DNA from: Tillandsia leiboldiana
Taxonomy: Eukaryota; Streptophyta; Magnoliopsida; Poales; Bromeliaceae
Length of the DNA: 64,000 nucleotides
Direction: 5' to 3'
Assembly: GCA_029204045.2 (NCBI GenBank)
Contig: JAQNDB010000494.1
Span: forward strand, 1-64,000
Shown: positions 41,262 to 54,548 of the stretch, piece after piece
Layout: each line of letters begins with the position of its first letter
Numbering within the stretch: the stretch's first letter is position 1
Translations under genes and position numbers: made by a program
The notes under the pieces: generated by a model
Databases searched by the model: none
What the model saw: only the letters and a program-made list of their open reading frames with translations
Told to the model about the DNA's origin: nothing

Positions 41262-43985
41262 CGGAAATATTATTTTTACGAACCGTCACCTCCAGTAGGT
41301 GACCCTCGACTTGCTGAACACCGTGCTCATCCATTTGCAGCAGCATGGAACCCGAGGAAAACTTCAGGCCATAATTTACTATTCTAACATAGCCTTAAGG
41401 CATTTTAATCTCTTCGGCTCGACAAACCCAAAACTAACGCGAGCATCGCGTCCAGTGACCCCAAAATAGCCAGGAGCTCACTGTCGCAGCTTTGCTACAA
41501 GCCCAAAACAGACCCATGGCCATCCATTCAACATGAGGCTTATTAATACTATAACTTAATATTTACTTGTGCCATTTTCAAAACAACTTGAGCATAAGTG
41601 ACCCCAAAATAGCCAGGAGCTCAGTGTCGCAGCTTTGCTACAAGCCCAAAACAGACCCATGGCCATCCATTCAACATGAGGCTTATTAATACTATAACTT
41701 AATATTTACTTGTGCCATTTTCAAAACAACTTGAGCATATTGCTCAGGGCACCAAAGGGACTCGAGGGCTTGCCCTAGTGCAGCCCAGAAACTGCTGGAT
41801 CAAAAGATCCAAGTCCCTAGCTCTCTAACTCTTCAACATTGCTCCACACACCAATCCACACAAACCACAATTGATCTGAAGTGAGCATCAAGCTCAGGGG
41901 ACAGCATGGAGCAACTTTCATATTATGCTCGAAGCCTGAAACAAACTTTTTCTTCATTGAGGCATTTTCACAAACACCTGTTGTGCACATTTTCTCAACA
42001 CACAACCCAACCAAAACCCAAGCTAGTTTTCTGCAGAGGAAGCACCTGGGAGCACCTAACTTGGAAGGAAATGATCTACAAAGCAGAAGGATCATTCCCA
42101 GCAAGTCTGGGTCATCTTGCACCCAAGGTTGGCCGGAAAACCGAGGTTGAAGATGAAGCCTTTGCTTCGAAAATGGTGACCACTCAACCGAAGGTTCTGG
42201 GACTCAACCACTTGCACCAACAGGTGCCAAATCACTCCACGAACTTACCTGAACCCATGCCCGGCGACAGGACACGGGGGCGGCGCGGTGGAGCAAAGCT
42301 CGGTTTGGGAGCTTCCACCTCTAATGGTGAATTTCCACCAAGGCTGCATGGAGCCTATGCAGGTGCATGGATAGTTTCCTCTAGGTCCCAGCAAACTTCC
42401 CGACCACTCGCCAAGGCCATTCTCGGGTCATCCATGGCACCCATTCTTTTGGGCTGCATGGATGCCATGCAGAGGCATGGATGGAACCTAAATGATCTCA
42501 GGAAGCTTCTTGGCCAAGTGGCCGGAAGTGGGGAGGCTCGCTGGCGCCGAAGAAACAAGCTCGGCCAAAGAGCAAAAAACCCGAAAACTTAGGGTTTCGA
42601 TCTGCAACTCACAGGGTCAACCAAACTCCACCAAATTTGGTGGAGATGATCCTCATCTCCTACAGAACTTTCCCATCATTTTAGTTTTTTATTTGGTCCA
42701 CTGGTTGCGAAGCTTGGCCGCGGCGGAGCAAGTTAGGGTTCCGGCGAAGGAATTTCCTCCGCCGGCAACCGGCCATGCATGGGGGCTCGAGGCTCAGCAG
42801 AGGGCATCCTTATAACTTATAGAAGCTACTGCTAGTGGTCTTGGGTGCTACAAACCAGAGAGAAGAGAGTCTTACCGTCGCCGGAGTTGGAGAAGATAAA
42901 GGAAGAAGCTGGTACTCTCCACGGCCACGTGCAGCCCTCCAACTCCCTCGGTTCACTCCCCAGGAAGCAGAAGAACTCCCCTGAAGCCTCAGGGTGCAAA
43001 CTAGAGATCCTTGGTGCAACCTTCCTCTCTCCCTCTCACTCTCGGATTTCCCCTCGGGTTAGCCTCAATGGTGATGGCTCCTCAGCTATCCCCGCACCCA
43101 GGGTTATGAGGAATAACTCCTGGGAGTTAGAAATCCCAAGAGCCACCTTGTGTAACCCCCCACAAGAAGCCCAAGAGCCAAGTTGGCTTTAATGCATATT
43201 TTTGCAAAATTTGCAAAGAACCCCCTACACAACTAACCTAAAACCCTAGGGTCCCTGCTGTAGGTGACAAATGCACCCAGAACCCTCACCAAAAAGCCTC
43301 ATAAATTTTGGTACATAAAATATTTGGGTTTCATCAAAAATACCCGCTTTTTCGACACTTTTCACGCATTTCGAGACAAACTGTTCGTCGAATTGCGAAA
43401 CGGACTTCGCCACGACGTCCGGATCGTCGAGACCTTTCAAGCAGCATATTTTTATGCTTGATTCGGCGCTCGAATAAAATCTCGGGCCATAAAGTTCTTT
43501 ATGTTATAGAATGACGCACGCATTTCGATGCACCCGGATCGCCAAACGCAAATTCCGTCAGTGCCATTGCGCTCAGAACGTCGAAAATAGCTGGAATTGA
43601 CTACTCATACCACTATGTCTGGGGTCCAGACGGCGAAACGGCCGACGTTGGTCGAGAGGGTATTTAAATCAGGGGTTACTATTCACAACTTAAGTTGTGG
43701 GGCCCGCTTTTCTTCGCTGTTTTGCGGAAGATCCGACCGTTGGATCGTTGACATGTGAATATCAACTTTTCTTGTTTCGACGAGACGGTCGCACTGGTGA
43801 TCTCGGATTTTCAAAATCAGGCTTCGATCAAAAGTTGGTATTTTTGGGCCATAATTGCACTACTAATATTATATTTTTGCCAATTAATTAATTTCGAAAA
43901 CTTATTTAAACTTAAAATCTTGTTTTAAAAATCATGGTTACTACACAGACTCACTCTCCCGTCGGTAGAAGTCTTTTAGCCGATG
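41262..43985 (-). repeat. Unclassified LTR-like repeat (copy 1)
   Basis: No convincing protein. The minus strand has a TATA-like CTATAAG/TTATAAGG near 42815-42830, then CT-rich leader-like sequence and AAACCCTAAG. Upstream on that strand is AT-rich sequence (43840-43930). This fits a minus-strand LTR, possibly more of element J, but no terminal TG/CA with duplication was found. Short ORFs in both directions are not supported, since they shift between the two copies. Confidence 0.4.
41454..41739. repeat. 143-bp tandem duplication
   Basis: Two adjacent units starting AGTGACCCCAAAATAGCC at 41454 and 41597, nearly identical. The same duplication is present in copy 2 (from about 52019 and 52162). 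Confidence 0.9.
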
Positions 43986-46900
43986 TGTAGTGGTCGGGGT
44001 CCCCATGCTATTTTCCCGTGAATCCACAGTGTGAAACACCTATTGTTGGTGTGTCTGGCCCATAGTGCATCAAAGGATGCCACAGATGGATCCTGTGAGG
44101 TATCTAGTACTGGATTGGCCTTCGGCTGCATTTGCTAAATTTTAGAAAGGGTTTTGGGCCAAACAGAGGTTGGATTTGGATTCAGCGTGGAAAAACGCTT
44201 GAAAACGGCTATTTGCTTGTCTGATTCTGAGTCCGGAGGCCCAAAAACGGACTCCCGGAAGTTTTCAGTGGTTTATGGTGCATGGGGGGGGACCGTGGAC
44301 CACCGGCATGCCACGTGGCGGCCTGTCATTGGCCGATTTGCAGCGCTCGGTCCACAGAGCGGCGCAGCATGGTGCATACACCCGGCGCGGGGACACGTGG
44401 CGCCACACGATAGGCAGGCTCTTGGCGCGCGATCTACAAAGCGGGGCGCAGCGGTGCATGGACCAAGGCGGGGGACACGTGTTAGTCCCCGGTTGGTCGG
44501 CGCACGCGGCGCGGTCCACGGAACCCAAAAGTGGGTGCGTGGACCGGGTGCAGGGGACAGGTGGTGGCCTCTAGTTGGCTGGCTCACCGGCTGCGGTGCA
44601 CGGAGGCGCGGGGGGCCGCCTTGGGGCGTGTGCATGGCAGGGCAGTCAGAGGCGCCTGCCCGCACGTGCGGCCCATGACGCGGGGGGGGGGGGGGGGGGG
44701 GCACGTGGCGCACCGCTATTCACTGGCGCCTACCCCCGTTGACCGCTGCGCCACGTGGCAGCGCCCGGCTGGGCTTGCACTGTCCCGTGTTCGGGACACG
44801 TGTCAAGCCCAGGAAGATTCGGGCGCTCACTGTTGGAGGCTTGTTTCCGCAGATTCGGGCGCCGAAATCTTGGGGGAGCGCCCCCCGAATCTGGGGACTT
44901 GCTCGGTATTTTCCGAAATGTTTTCAACAGCCTATAAAAAGGCCCGAGCCGCCCTCTTTCTCTCTTTTCTTCTTCTCCGAGCCTTCATCTCACCTCGGAA
45001 CCTTCAGCAAAGTTGCTCCCCCACCTGTGCTTCACCATCTGGAGGATTCCTGGGATTTTACGTGGCACGCACTTTGAGGTTTTCATTTCTGCGGCGCATC
45101 GCGACGTTCCTTTGCCAGCGATCTTCTCCGTCGCATTTCGGTACGCGAGCTCCCCCGGCCTACTCCGACCATCTTTTTGGGCGATTCTTGCGCCGTTGGC
45201 TTCACGACAGGTAGGGCTACGATTTATTTATTTTTAGCTCCCCCTCATTTCAGTTTTTCTTGGAGTTTTCTGAGCTTCTTGTGACCCCTTTTCTGTGGCG
45301 GAGTTTTTGGACAGCACCGGATTATTTCGAGGATTTCTCCGCGCTTGAGCATCGGACTAAGGCGTGCCTACACTCGTTTCGCATCTACGCATTGCAAGGA
45401 TTATCGTTGTATTTTTCTGGGATTTTTCTGAGGCTTGTCCGAAGGTATAATTTCCACCATTTCTGTGCGGATTGCTACAGTGTTTGTGTTTGTGGAGTTT
45501 CGCGCTCACCGCGTTGCGGAATTTGTAACTCGGCCTACGTGACTCGGTTTGGGACGTGCAGGTACTCGTTTCGAAGGGCTCGACGCAACGATCGCAGCGG
45601 TATTTTTGTCGGAATTTTCGAAGTCCATCCTACAGGTGAAAACCGAGCCTCTTCTTGACTGTTTTTGGACAACGGTTGAATGTGGAATTGTATGTTTAAT
45701 TGGGCACCGGTTGGTATTTTGTAGTTGTTGCGGCGGGCGACATATTCTTGGGTGAGAGTGCTTCCCGGATTTGGAGATAGCGTTTGAGGTGGGTGTTGTT
45801 GCGAACCTCTCACTTTTGACTACCCACTAGGCATATTGGAGTAATTTCTGTGTTAAAAGGCTAATTGCACCCTAGGATTGACACTTGCATGCTTATTGAG
45901 ATAAAGGGGACTGTATGTTAGAACTGGCTTGTATGGGGATATTATCATGTCGAAAGAGAAGGCCAACTTATATATTATCAGCAGGGTGCATGTGGTATAG
46001 GCAGGCATAGGCTATTTTGCACTTATTATTCTTATGCAATTATCAACATCTTGGAATATTATTGTGGGGATACATATGCATGCTAGTGAGTACTTATTTG
46101 TTTATGCAAAAAGGGATTATCATGTTGGAACAATTGATCTAGCCTATTTGAGTGTACTATTAGATGCTTTCCTTTTATTCTACCTGAGAACGCTTGCATG
46201 CTCGTATGGTCATCTAGATAGGCCACCTTTTTCTACTACACTATCATGCTGGAACTTGACTTAGGAGAAACCATATTTTCTGCTTTCTCCTCTCATGCTA
46301 GACTCAGGGTATTAGTAGCTCATGCGCGAGCAGGGGGTTTTGGGATAGTTTAGTCAGATTCTTGGGTTCTGGGACAGGCTGGCTTGAGGGCAGGGTATTG
46401 CGGCGATGGCGGACATTGGGCGGTCGACCAGGTAGTTTCGGTTGCATCAGATCGGGGGGATCTGGCTTTCTTTAGTGGATGGGTTTTTCCCACTTTGATC
46501 AGAGTCGTGATCCAGTCCTGCTAGTTATGATACTTGTTACTGAGATACTTTACTCGTGTGGGTCGCTCCCCTCGAGTGCCACTACGGAGTGTGCGACAAG
46601 CAGGCTTTGAGTCCTTGAGACTCCTTATTTGCTTCGGTGTTATGCGTGGGCTGGCATACCGATGCGGCAGGCAGAGCAGGCAGTACCAGTGTTTACTGGT
46701 GGTCGGATTGGGTTATTCAGGCAGGCATTTAGATATTGAGGCATACTTTTAGCTATTCTTTTTAGCTTGGCATTTAGAGGCATATTAGTGGTAGCTTTCT
46801 TCAGCATTTATTTATTGTAGTTCCCACCCCTATTGTCCTTCTTCTTTTTGTTCTCCCCTGTTTTGCAGAGTCTTCTGCGGGAGTGGCTGGACCATCTTCG

Positions 46901-47275
46901 GCAGACCGAGGTAAGAGGATAGCGGACTAGATAGTCGTCTACCCCGGCTGCGAGCATAGTAGTATTTTGATTGTATGCCCTCTACACTCAGACAGTTGTA
47001 TTTTCTTTTATTTTGGTCTGGTTTTCGGCCAAACTAGTTGCATTTTATCTGGTGAGCTGGGAGAGACATATGTATTTATTGAGAGTTTATTGTAATTTTA
47101 CTTTCGAGCTGTGGTTTGAGATGTATTAGTTTTAGTTCAGCTCTATTTTTATACTCCTTTATTATATCTTTTATATCTGAGCAGGTTACCAGCGCTTCGT
47201 GTACACAGAAAATTCCGTGTGCACGGCGGATCTGTGGACGGGCCCGGGTTCTGGTTTACCACCCGGGGCGTGACA
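43986..47275 (+). repeat. Element C: 5' LTR, copy 1 (3290 bp)
   Basis: TGTAGTGGTCGGGG...GGGGCGTGACA, plus strand, related to the B LTR. U3 has G-boxes near 44313, 44395, 44476, 44702, 44752 and 44799, a run of 20 G (44682-44701), GATTCGGGCG motifs, and TATAAAAA at 44933-44940. Terminal hairpin 1 is at 47198-47225. The left flank is CGATG. Confidence 0.9.
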
Positions 47276-47536
47276 GATTAGGTTGGTATCAGAGCTTAGG
47301 AATAGGTCAGTTGGGACTTAGGAACTCTTGTATTATGGCAGACCCTAGGATGGCAGGGCGTGAGTGACGCAATTTTTTGCGAAAGTCGACGATTTATTTA
47401 TTGGACTCTTCCTGTGAGTGAAGAGGGATTGGCATATCCTATTTCTGGTCGACAATTATGTTGGCTGCAGACAATATAAAGTTACAGAAATAGGGGGATG
47501 TCCTTGACTTTCGCTAGATTGGGTCGAGTGTGGGTT
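47276..47536 (+). other. Element C: primer-binding site and leader, copy 1
   Basis: TGGTATCAGAGC at 47284-47295 (tRNA-Met type). The leader resembles that of B and is interrupted at 47537 by solo LTR D. It resumes at 51349 and reaches the gag ATG at 51385. Confidence 0.88.
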
Positions 47537-50500
47537 TGTCACGCCCCGGGGTCGAAACCTGCGACCCGGGCTCGCCAACAGATCCGCCACCTATGCTAAA
47601 ACCCGCATAGGCGAAGCTCTAACCTGCAAAAGATAGTACTATAGCTACACAATATCAGAGCGGAAATGAAATGCTGTAAAATAAAATCCAATCACTGAAC
47701 AGTATGAAATAAAGTACAATATCCATCTCCTCAAATACAGATAATCATCATACAATGTCCTCAGTACAGCATCTCTCAACTATAAAAGGAGCTAAACTAA
47801 AACTATAGTACATCAGTCTCAACATCAGTCTCTCCAAATACAAAAGATCTCCCTCCAAATAAAACAGTAAAACCAGCCAACAGCTACCAGGAATCTCCAA
47901 CCAGGGGATACAGCTACACTCCTCGGGTGGTAAGATCTAGCTCGTGACTCCCTCGCCTCGAACAACGATCGAAGATCAGCAACCCCGAGAGGACACTGCA
48001 AACAGGGGGGAGAAAAAGGGGAAACAACAACAATGGGGGTGAGAACCACTAGTAAACCAGTAGCCTCCCCCTGTGGTAAAGCCTCAAGCTCTGGCGTACC
48101 CACCTAAGTCTACTAGAGGCAAGAAAAGGGCAAGTGTAGAAACCGTAAACAGAACTACTGAATAAAAGGGGAAACCACAACAAGTATGCCTCTAAATGCA
48201 ATACCGAAGGAAATGACGGTATGAATGCATCAGAAAACAGTAGCTGACCAACTAGACCCAATCTAGTGCCACCAGTAAAACTGGTACTGCCTGCTCTGCT
48301 GTCGAACTCAAGAACTCAGTATCTCCACTGTCCAAATGACCGGAACCCAACACGGTCTAAAGCCTACTCCGAGTGGCACTCGAGGGGAGCGACCCCACGA
48401 GTAAAGTATCACTGTATCAAGCATCTCTGTAACCACTGTCTCATAATAGCAGGACTGGATCATGACTATGATCAAAGTGGGAAACTCCGTCCACTAATAA
48501 AACCCCGATCTGATGCAATAGTACTCAAAAAGTGGGAAATACCATCCACTAGAGAAATCTAATACCCAATCTGATGCAATAGTAAACATCCGGTCAACCG
48601 CCCAAAGTCCGCGGTCACCGCAATAACCCACAACCCGCAAATGGGCAAAATAATCCAGATCCGGTCAACCGCCTACTATCCGCGGTTGCCGCAATAACCC
48701 ACAATCCAACATCAAGCACTCCCTATCTCTGACCCTCAGGTCCCGGCTACACTATCCCAAACCTCTGCTCGAACCCGAGCTACATGACTCAAAAGTCTAA
48801 ATAAGAAGGAGAAAGAAGCAGTCATGGTTTCTCCTAAGTCAAATCCCAATATGATAGTGTAGCAATAAAATAGTGTCCTATCTAGATGTCCAAATAAGCA
48901 TGCAAAAGTCCTCATGCAATGTGAAAAGAGAATATGTCAAATAAGGTTTTACATGTGTAACAATTAATAATATCCACATAAATATAACCATCATGCTAAA
49001 ATCATTAGTCAACTACACATGTATATGATCCCTGATCCATAATAAATCCCTAGAGTGAAACCCGCACAATGATAAATCATTATGTCCCACCAATTAATCT
49101 ATTTAATCCATTTTCATAAAATCTGGGTGCTAAAGTAGCATGTCAATTATCAATAATAAATTACTCCAATGATCATGTTCCTACAGCAGTATTGCCCCAG
49201 TAATATCCCCAACATGCTATATCCACCAAAGAAATCTCAGATGCTAGGCTCACATCTATAACAGTCAAACATGCAGGATACTCAATCAATATGCTCAACA
49301 TTGGGGGTTTTCTAATAAACTTAGTGAGTAAGTCAGATGTAGAGGCAAGCAACAACCACCCACCTGAAGCGCTAACTGTCCGGGTCCGTACAGCTGAAAA
49401 TACCCAAAACTCCAATCCCTTGCTCCAACAAGGTCAGCACACCCGCAACACTCCTGGCACAACACCAAGTCCACTAAAAACACTTAGGCTCCCAAATAAT
49501 GCGCTTACAAATACATACAACAACAGTCCCAGAACTGTTAAATTATCACCTGCAGAAAGTGCCTAGAAAATTCCTAGAAAAATATCACGGCGATCCTCGC
49601 GTCGATAGCTTCGCAACGGTACCTTGCACGCCCAAATCAGAGTTCGGTAAGCCAAGTTATAAATTCGTCAAGGTGGTAATCCAATCAACAAACTGTGAAG
49701 AAAAACTGTACACGGTACACTGAGAAAACAGTGATTATCACCTCGAAATAAATCTCTGAAAAATCCAAGAAAAATACGAGCGCGTTCCTTGCGATCCGTA
49801 GATGAAAAAGTTGTATAAGCTCTTCTCCGTTTGACGCTCGTGCGCGAAGATATGGCCGAAATACTCCGTGCTGTCCCAACAATCACCACAGAAAAAAGGG
49901 TCACAATAATGCCTCGGGATCCGTGCCAAAACCTCGAAATGGAAAAGCGCGCTCAAAATGAAAGTTGAAGCCCTATTTGTAAGGAGTCAGCCAGCGCAAG
50001 AATCATCGAAAAAGGACCTCGGGGTAACCCAGGGGAGCTAAAACATCACTGCTGCGCCGAAGAAGGAAACAGGATATGCAACATCGCGCCGCGCCGTGAA
50101 ATGGAGAACCTCGGGATGCGTGCTCCAAAAATCCTAGGACTTGGCAGGAAGATCAAGGATCAAGAGGTGAACAAATCTCCTTAAGGTGGCTCGGGCAGAA
50201 GAGGCCCGAAAATGTGAGAAAAACTCGAAAAGAATGGGCTCGGGTTGGTATTTATAGGCTCAAACAAACAAATCAGAAAATACCCATGTGTCCCGAATTC
50301 GGGCTCCCGAATCATTCGGGCCCCGAATTCGGGCCCACACAGTGCCGCGGCCCACGGAGGCCCAGTCCCGCACGGGATCCTGGTCGGACCGCACGGCCGT
50401 CCAACCCGATCCTCCGCACGACACGTGTCCTCCAACACGAAACAGCGGATCCGGCCACTCCCTACGCGCCGCGTGGCGCACCCCTAGTCAACGGGCAGTT

Positions 50501-51348
50501 GGCGCTGGCCAATAGGCGGCCGCCATGTGGCGCACGCGTGCGCCACGTCGTTGCCGTGGCCGCCACGCCCGCCGGCCCGCTGCCACGCCGCCTGCCGCCT
50601 GCACGCCTGCCCCGCCGCCTGCCGCCCGTACGCGCACAGTGACGCGCCCAATCCTCGCACGCCACGTGTCCAAGCCGCACACTCGCTGCACCCGGTGCAC
50701 AACACCCCCAAACACCGGACCAATAACGTGATGCCACGTGTCTTCCACCGGTCCACTGTGCACCCGAGGAATTCCAAGAACCGCGCCTAGCAAGCCCTCC
50801 AATAAGAACACGCCACGTGGCATCCCGCTTCGGTGCACGACGGCTGCGTGGACCGCGCACCCGCGCGCCCTGCCCGCGCCCACGCGCCCTGCCCGCCGCC
50901 GCTCTCCCACCTGCCCGAGGCCGCGCCGCCGCTCTCCGCCGCTGCCCGCCGCCGCCGCTGCCGCCGGCGATCGCCGGAATCACTGTTCCGGCAGTGAACA
51001 GTAAGCCGAGCTCAAAAATGACAAGTGGGTAGTCCATTTTGACCGTTTTCGCGCACTGAATCTGAATTTGACGTCCATTTTGCCAATTCCAACTCTAAAA
51101 TTTGCCGGAGGCTCCCGGAAGTGTATTCTTAGCCCAAATTTCGCGCGGAGCCTCATTTTTATATCCGATTCGCGCGAAACCACCTCTAAACCCTCCATGG
51201 GGTCCTCCGATCACCCACGTGATCCAAATAAGCCCGAAGTCCAACACTTGAGCCAAATTATGCCCCAAACACCTCCAACACACCATGTAAGCCTCCAATA
51301 CCCACCCCAACGCACTGCAACAGCTCTGCGGAGATCCGGGTCATCACA
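47537..51348 (-). mobile_element. Solo LTR D, copy 1 (3812 bp)
   Basis: A single LTR of the A/D/K group with no internal region, opposite in strand to host element C. Minus strand: starts TGTGATGACCCGG at 51348, ends GGGGCGTGACA at 47537. TATAAATA is at 50249-50256, with several CACGTG and CCAAT motifs in the GC-rich U3 (50400-50990) and a terminal hairpin at 47590-47611. Solo LTRs arise by recombination between the two LTRs of one element. The duplication GGTTT is clear in copy 2 and blurred here by homopolymer differences. Confidence 0.88.
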
Positions 51349-51384
51349 GGTTTTTGTTACTAATGTGTGGTTTATTGTGGCAGG

Positions 51385-51721
51385 ATGCCTCCCCGACGTC
51401 AGATCCCTACCCGGGGTACCCCTATACCCCCGGAGGAGCCAGAGCAGTCGAGACCTTCTGAGCTCAGCGAGTTGAGGGCCATGATGGCCCAGTTGGCAGA
51501 GAGCCATCGCAGGCAGGAGCAGAGGATCGATCAGTTGCTTGCCCAGAGAGAGGCACCACCCCCGACTGTTTCTGAGGCCCCGGCACCACCAGTTATACCA
51601 TCTGTACCAACGGCGCCATCGCGAGTAGCGGGGCACAGGGAGCGATCCAGCCGTTGACCCCGGCAGAGGAGATGGATATTGCCGACAAACTCACCAGTTT
51701 TGTCAGCGAGGACCGCCTAGA
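51385..51721 (+). pseudogene. gag: Element C gag start, copy 1 (cut by gap, frameshifted)
   Basis: MPPRRQIPTRGTPIPPEEPE as in copy 2. One base is missing near 51621 relative to copy 2 (CATCGCGAG against CATCGTCGAG), and a second near 51700, both within 100 bases of the gap. They are probably low-quality contig-end errors rather than biological mutations. Confidence 0.85.
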
Positions 51722-51821
51722 NNNNNNNNNNNNNNNNNNNNNNNNNNNNNNNNNNNNNNNNNNNNNNNNNNNNNNNNNNNNNNNNNNNNNNNNNNNNNNN
51801 NNNNNNNNNNNNNNNNNNNNN
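51722..51821. other. Assembly gap, 100 N
   Basis: Exactly 100 N, the conventional placeholder for a gap of unknown size. The sequence after it restarts at the equivalent of base 41262, not at the continuation of 51721. Confidence 0.99.
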
Positions 51822-54548
51822 CGGAAATATTATTTTTACGAACCGTCACCTCCAGTAGGTGACCCTCGACTTGCTGAACACCGTGCTCATCCATTTGCAG
51901 CAGCATGGAACCCGAGGAAAAACTTCAGGCCATAATTTACTATTCTAACATAGCCTTTAAGGCATTGTTTAATCTCTTCGGCTCGACAAACCCAAAACTA
52001 ACGCGAGCATCGCGTCCAGTGACCCCAAAAATAGCCAGGAGCTCACTGTCGCAGCTTTGCTACAAGCCCAAAACAGACCCATGGCCATCCATTCAACATG
52101 AGGCTTATTAATACTATAACTAATATTTACTTGTGCCATTTTCAAAACAACTTGAGCGATAAGTGACCCCAAAATAGCCAGGAGCTCAGTGTCGCAGCTT
52201 TGCTACAAGCCCAAACAGACCCATGGCCATCCATTCAACATGAGGCTTATTAATACTATAACTTAAATATTTACTTGTGCCATTTTCAAAACAACTTGAG
52301 CATATTGCTCAGGGCACCAAAGGGACTCGAGGGCTTGCCCTAGTGCAGCCCAGAAACTGCTGGATCAAAAGATCCAAGTCCCTAGCTCTCTAACTCTTCA
52401 ACATTGCTCCACACACCAATCCACACAAACCACAATTGATCTGAAGTGAGCATCAAGCTCAGGGGACAGCATGGAGCAACTTTCATATTATGCTCGAAGC
52501 CTGAAACAAACTTTTTTCTTCATTGAGGCATTTTCACAAACACCTGTTTGCACATTTTCTCACACACAACCCAACCAAAACCCAAGCTAGTTTTCTGCAG
52601 AGGAAGCACCTGGGAGCACCTAACTTGGAAGGAAATGATCTACAAAGCAGAAGGATCATTCCCAGCAAGTCTGGGTCATCTTGCACCCAAGGTTGGCCGG
52701 AAAACCGAGGTTGAAGATGAAGCCTTTGCTTCGAAAATGGTGACACACTCAACCGAAGGTTCTGGGACTCAACCACTTGCACCAAACAGGTGCCAAATCA
52801 CTCCACGAACTTACCTGAACCCATGCCCGGCGACAGGACACGGGGGGCGGCGCGGTGGAGCAAAGCTCGGTTGGGAGCTTCCACCTCTAATGGTGAATTT
52901 CCACCAAGGCTGCATGGAGCCTATGCAGGTGCATGGGATAGTTTCCTCTAGGTCCCAGCAAACTTCCCGACCACTCGCCAAGGCCATCTCGGGTCATCCA
53001 TGGCACCATTCTTTTGGGCTGCATGGATGCCATGCAGAGGCATGGATGGAACCTAAATGATCTCAGGAAGCTTCTTGGCCAAGTGGCCGGAAGTGGGGAG
53101 GCTCGCTGGCGCCGAAGAAACAAGCTCGGCCAAAGAGCAAAAAACCCGAAAACTTAGGGTTTCGATCTGCAACTCACAGGGTCAACCAAACTCCACCAAA
53201 TTTGGTGGAGATGATCCTCATCTCCTACAGAACTTTCCCATCATTTTAGTTTTTTATTTGGTCCACTGGTTGCGAAGCTTGGCCGCGGCGGAGCAAGTTA
53301 GGGTTCCGGCGAAGGAATTTCCTCCGCCGGCAACCGGCCATGCATGGGGGCTCGAGGCTCAGCAGAGGGCATCCTTATAACTTATAGAAGCTACTGCTAG
53401 TGGTCTTGGGTGCTACAAACCAGAGAGAAGAGAGTCTTACCGTCGCCGGAGGTTGGAGAAGATAAAGGAAGAAGCTGGTACTCTCCACGGCCACGTGCAG
53501 CCCTCCAACTCCCTCGGTTCACTCCCAGGAAGCAGAAGAACTCCCCTGAAGCCTCAGGTTGCAAACTAGAGATCCTTGGTGCAACCTTCCTCTCTCCCTC
53601 TCACTCTCGGATTTCCCCCTCGGGTAGCCTCAATGGTGATGGCTCCTCAGCTATCCCCGCACCCAGGGTTATGAGGAATAACTCCTGGGAGTTAGAAATC
53701 CCAAGAGCCACCTTGTGTAACCCCCCACAAGAAGCCCAAGAGCCAAGTTGGCTTTAATGCATATTTTTGCAAAATTTGCAAAGAACCCCCTACACAACTA
53801 ACCTAAAACCCTAGGGTCCCTGCTGTAGGTGACAAATGCACCCAGAACCCTCACCAAAAAGCCTCATAAATTTTGGTACATAAAATATTTGGGTTTCATC
53901 AAAAATACCCGCTTTTTCGACACTTTTCACGCATTTCGAGGACAAACTGTTCGCGAATTGCGAAACGGACTTCGCCACGACGTCCGGATCGTCGAGACCT
54001 TTCAAGCAGCATATTTTTATGCTTGATTCGGCGCTCGAATAAAATCTCGGGCCATAAAGTTCTTTATGTTATAGAATGACGCACGCATTTCGATGCACCC
54101 GGATCGCCAAACGCAAATTCCGTCAGTGCCATTGCGCTCAGAACGTCGAAAATAGCTGGAATTGACTACTCATACCACTATGTCTGGGGTCCAGACGGCG
54201 AACGGCCGACGTTGGTCGAGAGGGTATTTAAATCAGGGGTTACTATTCACAACTTAAGTTGTGGGGCCCGCTTTTCTTCGCTGTTTTGCGGAAGATCCGA
54301 CCGTTGGATCGTTGACATGTGAATATCAACTTTTCTTGTTTCGACGAGACGGTCGCACTGGTGATCTCGGATTTTCAAAATCAGGCTTCGATCAAAAGTT
54401 GGTATTTTTGGGCCATAATTGCACTACTACTATTATATTTTTGCCAATTAATTAATTTCGAAAACTTATTTAAACTTAAAATCTTGTTTAAAAATCATGG
54501 TTACTACACAGACTCACTCTCCCGTCGGTAGAAGTCTTTTAGCCGATG
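51822..54548 (-). repeat. Unclassified LTR-like repeat (copy 2)
   Basis: Counterpart of 41262-43985, with the same tandem duplication and TATA-like sites. Many single-base indels relative to copy 1 change the small ORFs, which supports their being non-coding. Confidence 0.4.

Larger units (their letters stand above)
41262..51721. repeat. Copy 1 of a ~10.46-kb block repeated after the N gap
   Basis: Matches 51822-62299 along its whole length. The differences noticed are mostly single-base insertions or deletions in short homopolymers (GAAAACTT against GAAAAACTT near 41357/51915; GGGTTTG against GGTTTTG near 47532/58099). It ends exactly at the 100-N gap. It contains an LTR-like repeat, the C 5' LTR, solo LTR D and the start of C gag. 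Confidence 0.93.

Noticed and set aside
41906..42592. 228-codon ORF, possible gene
   Set aside because: In copy 2 (52548-53060) the same DNA is broken into other frames by single-base indels. There is no recognised domain, and the LTR-like context suggests non-coding DNA.
44154..45214. ORFs up to 227 codons in 44154-45214 and 54717-55799
   Set aside because: Promoter and leader of the C LTR. They span the G-run and TATA box, and frames are inconsistent between copies.
50214..51037. ORFs of 140-245 codons in GC-rich sequence, and their counterparts at 60789-61775
   Set aside because: U3 of solo LTR D. Frames differ between the two copies because of single-base indels, and there are no recognisable domains.
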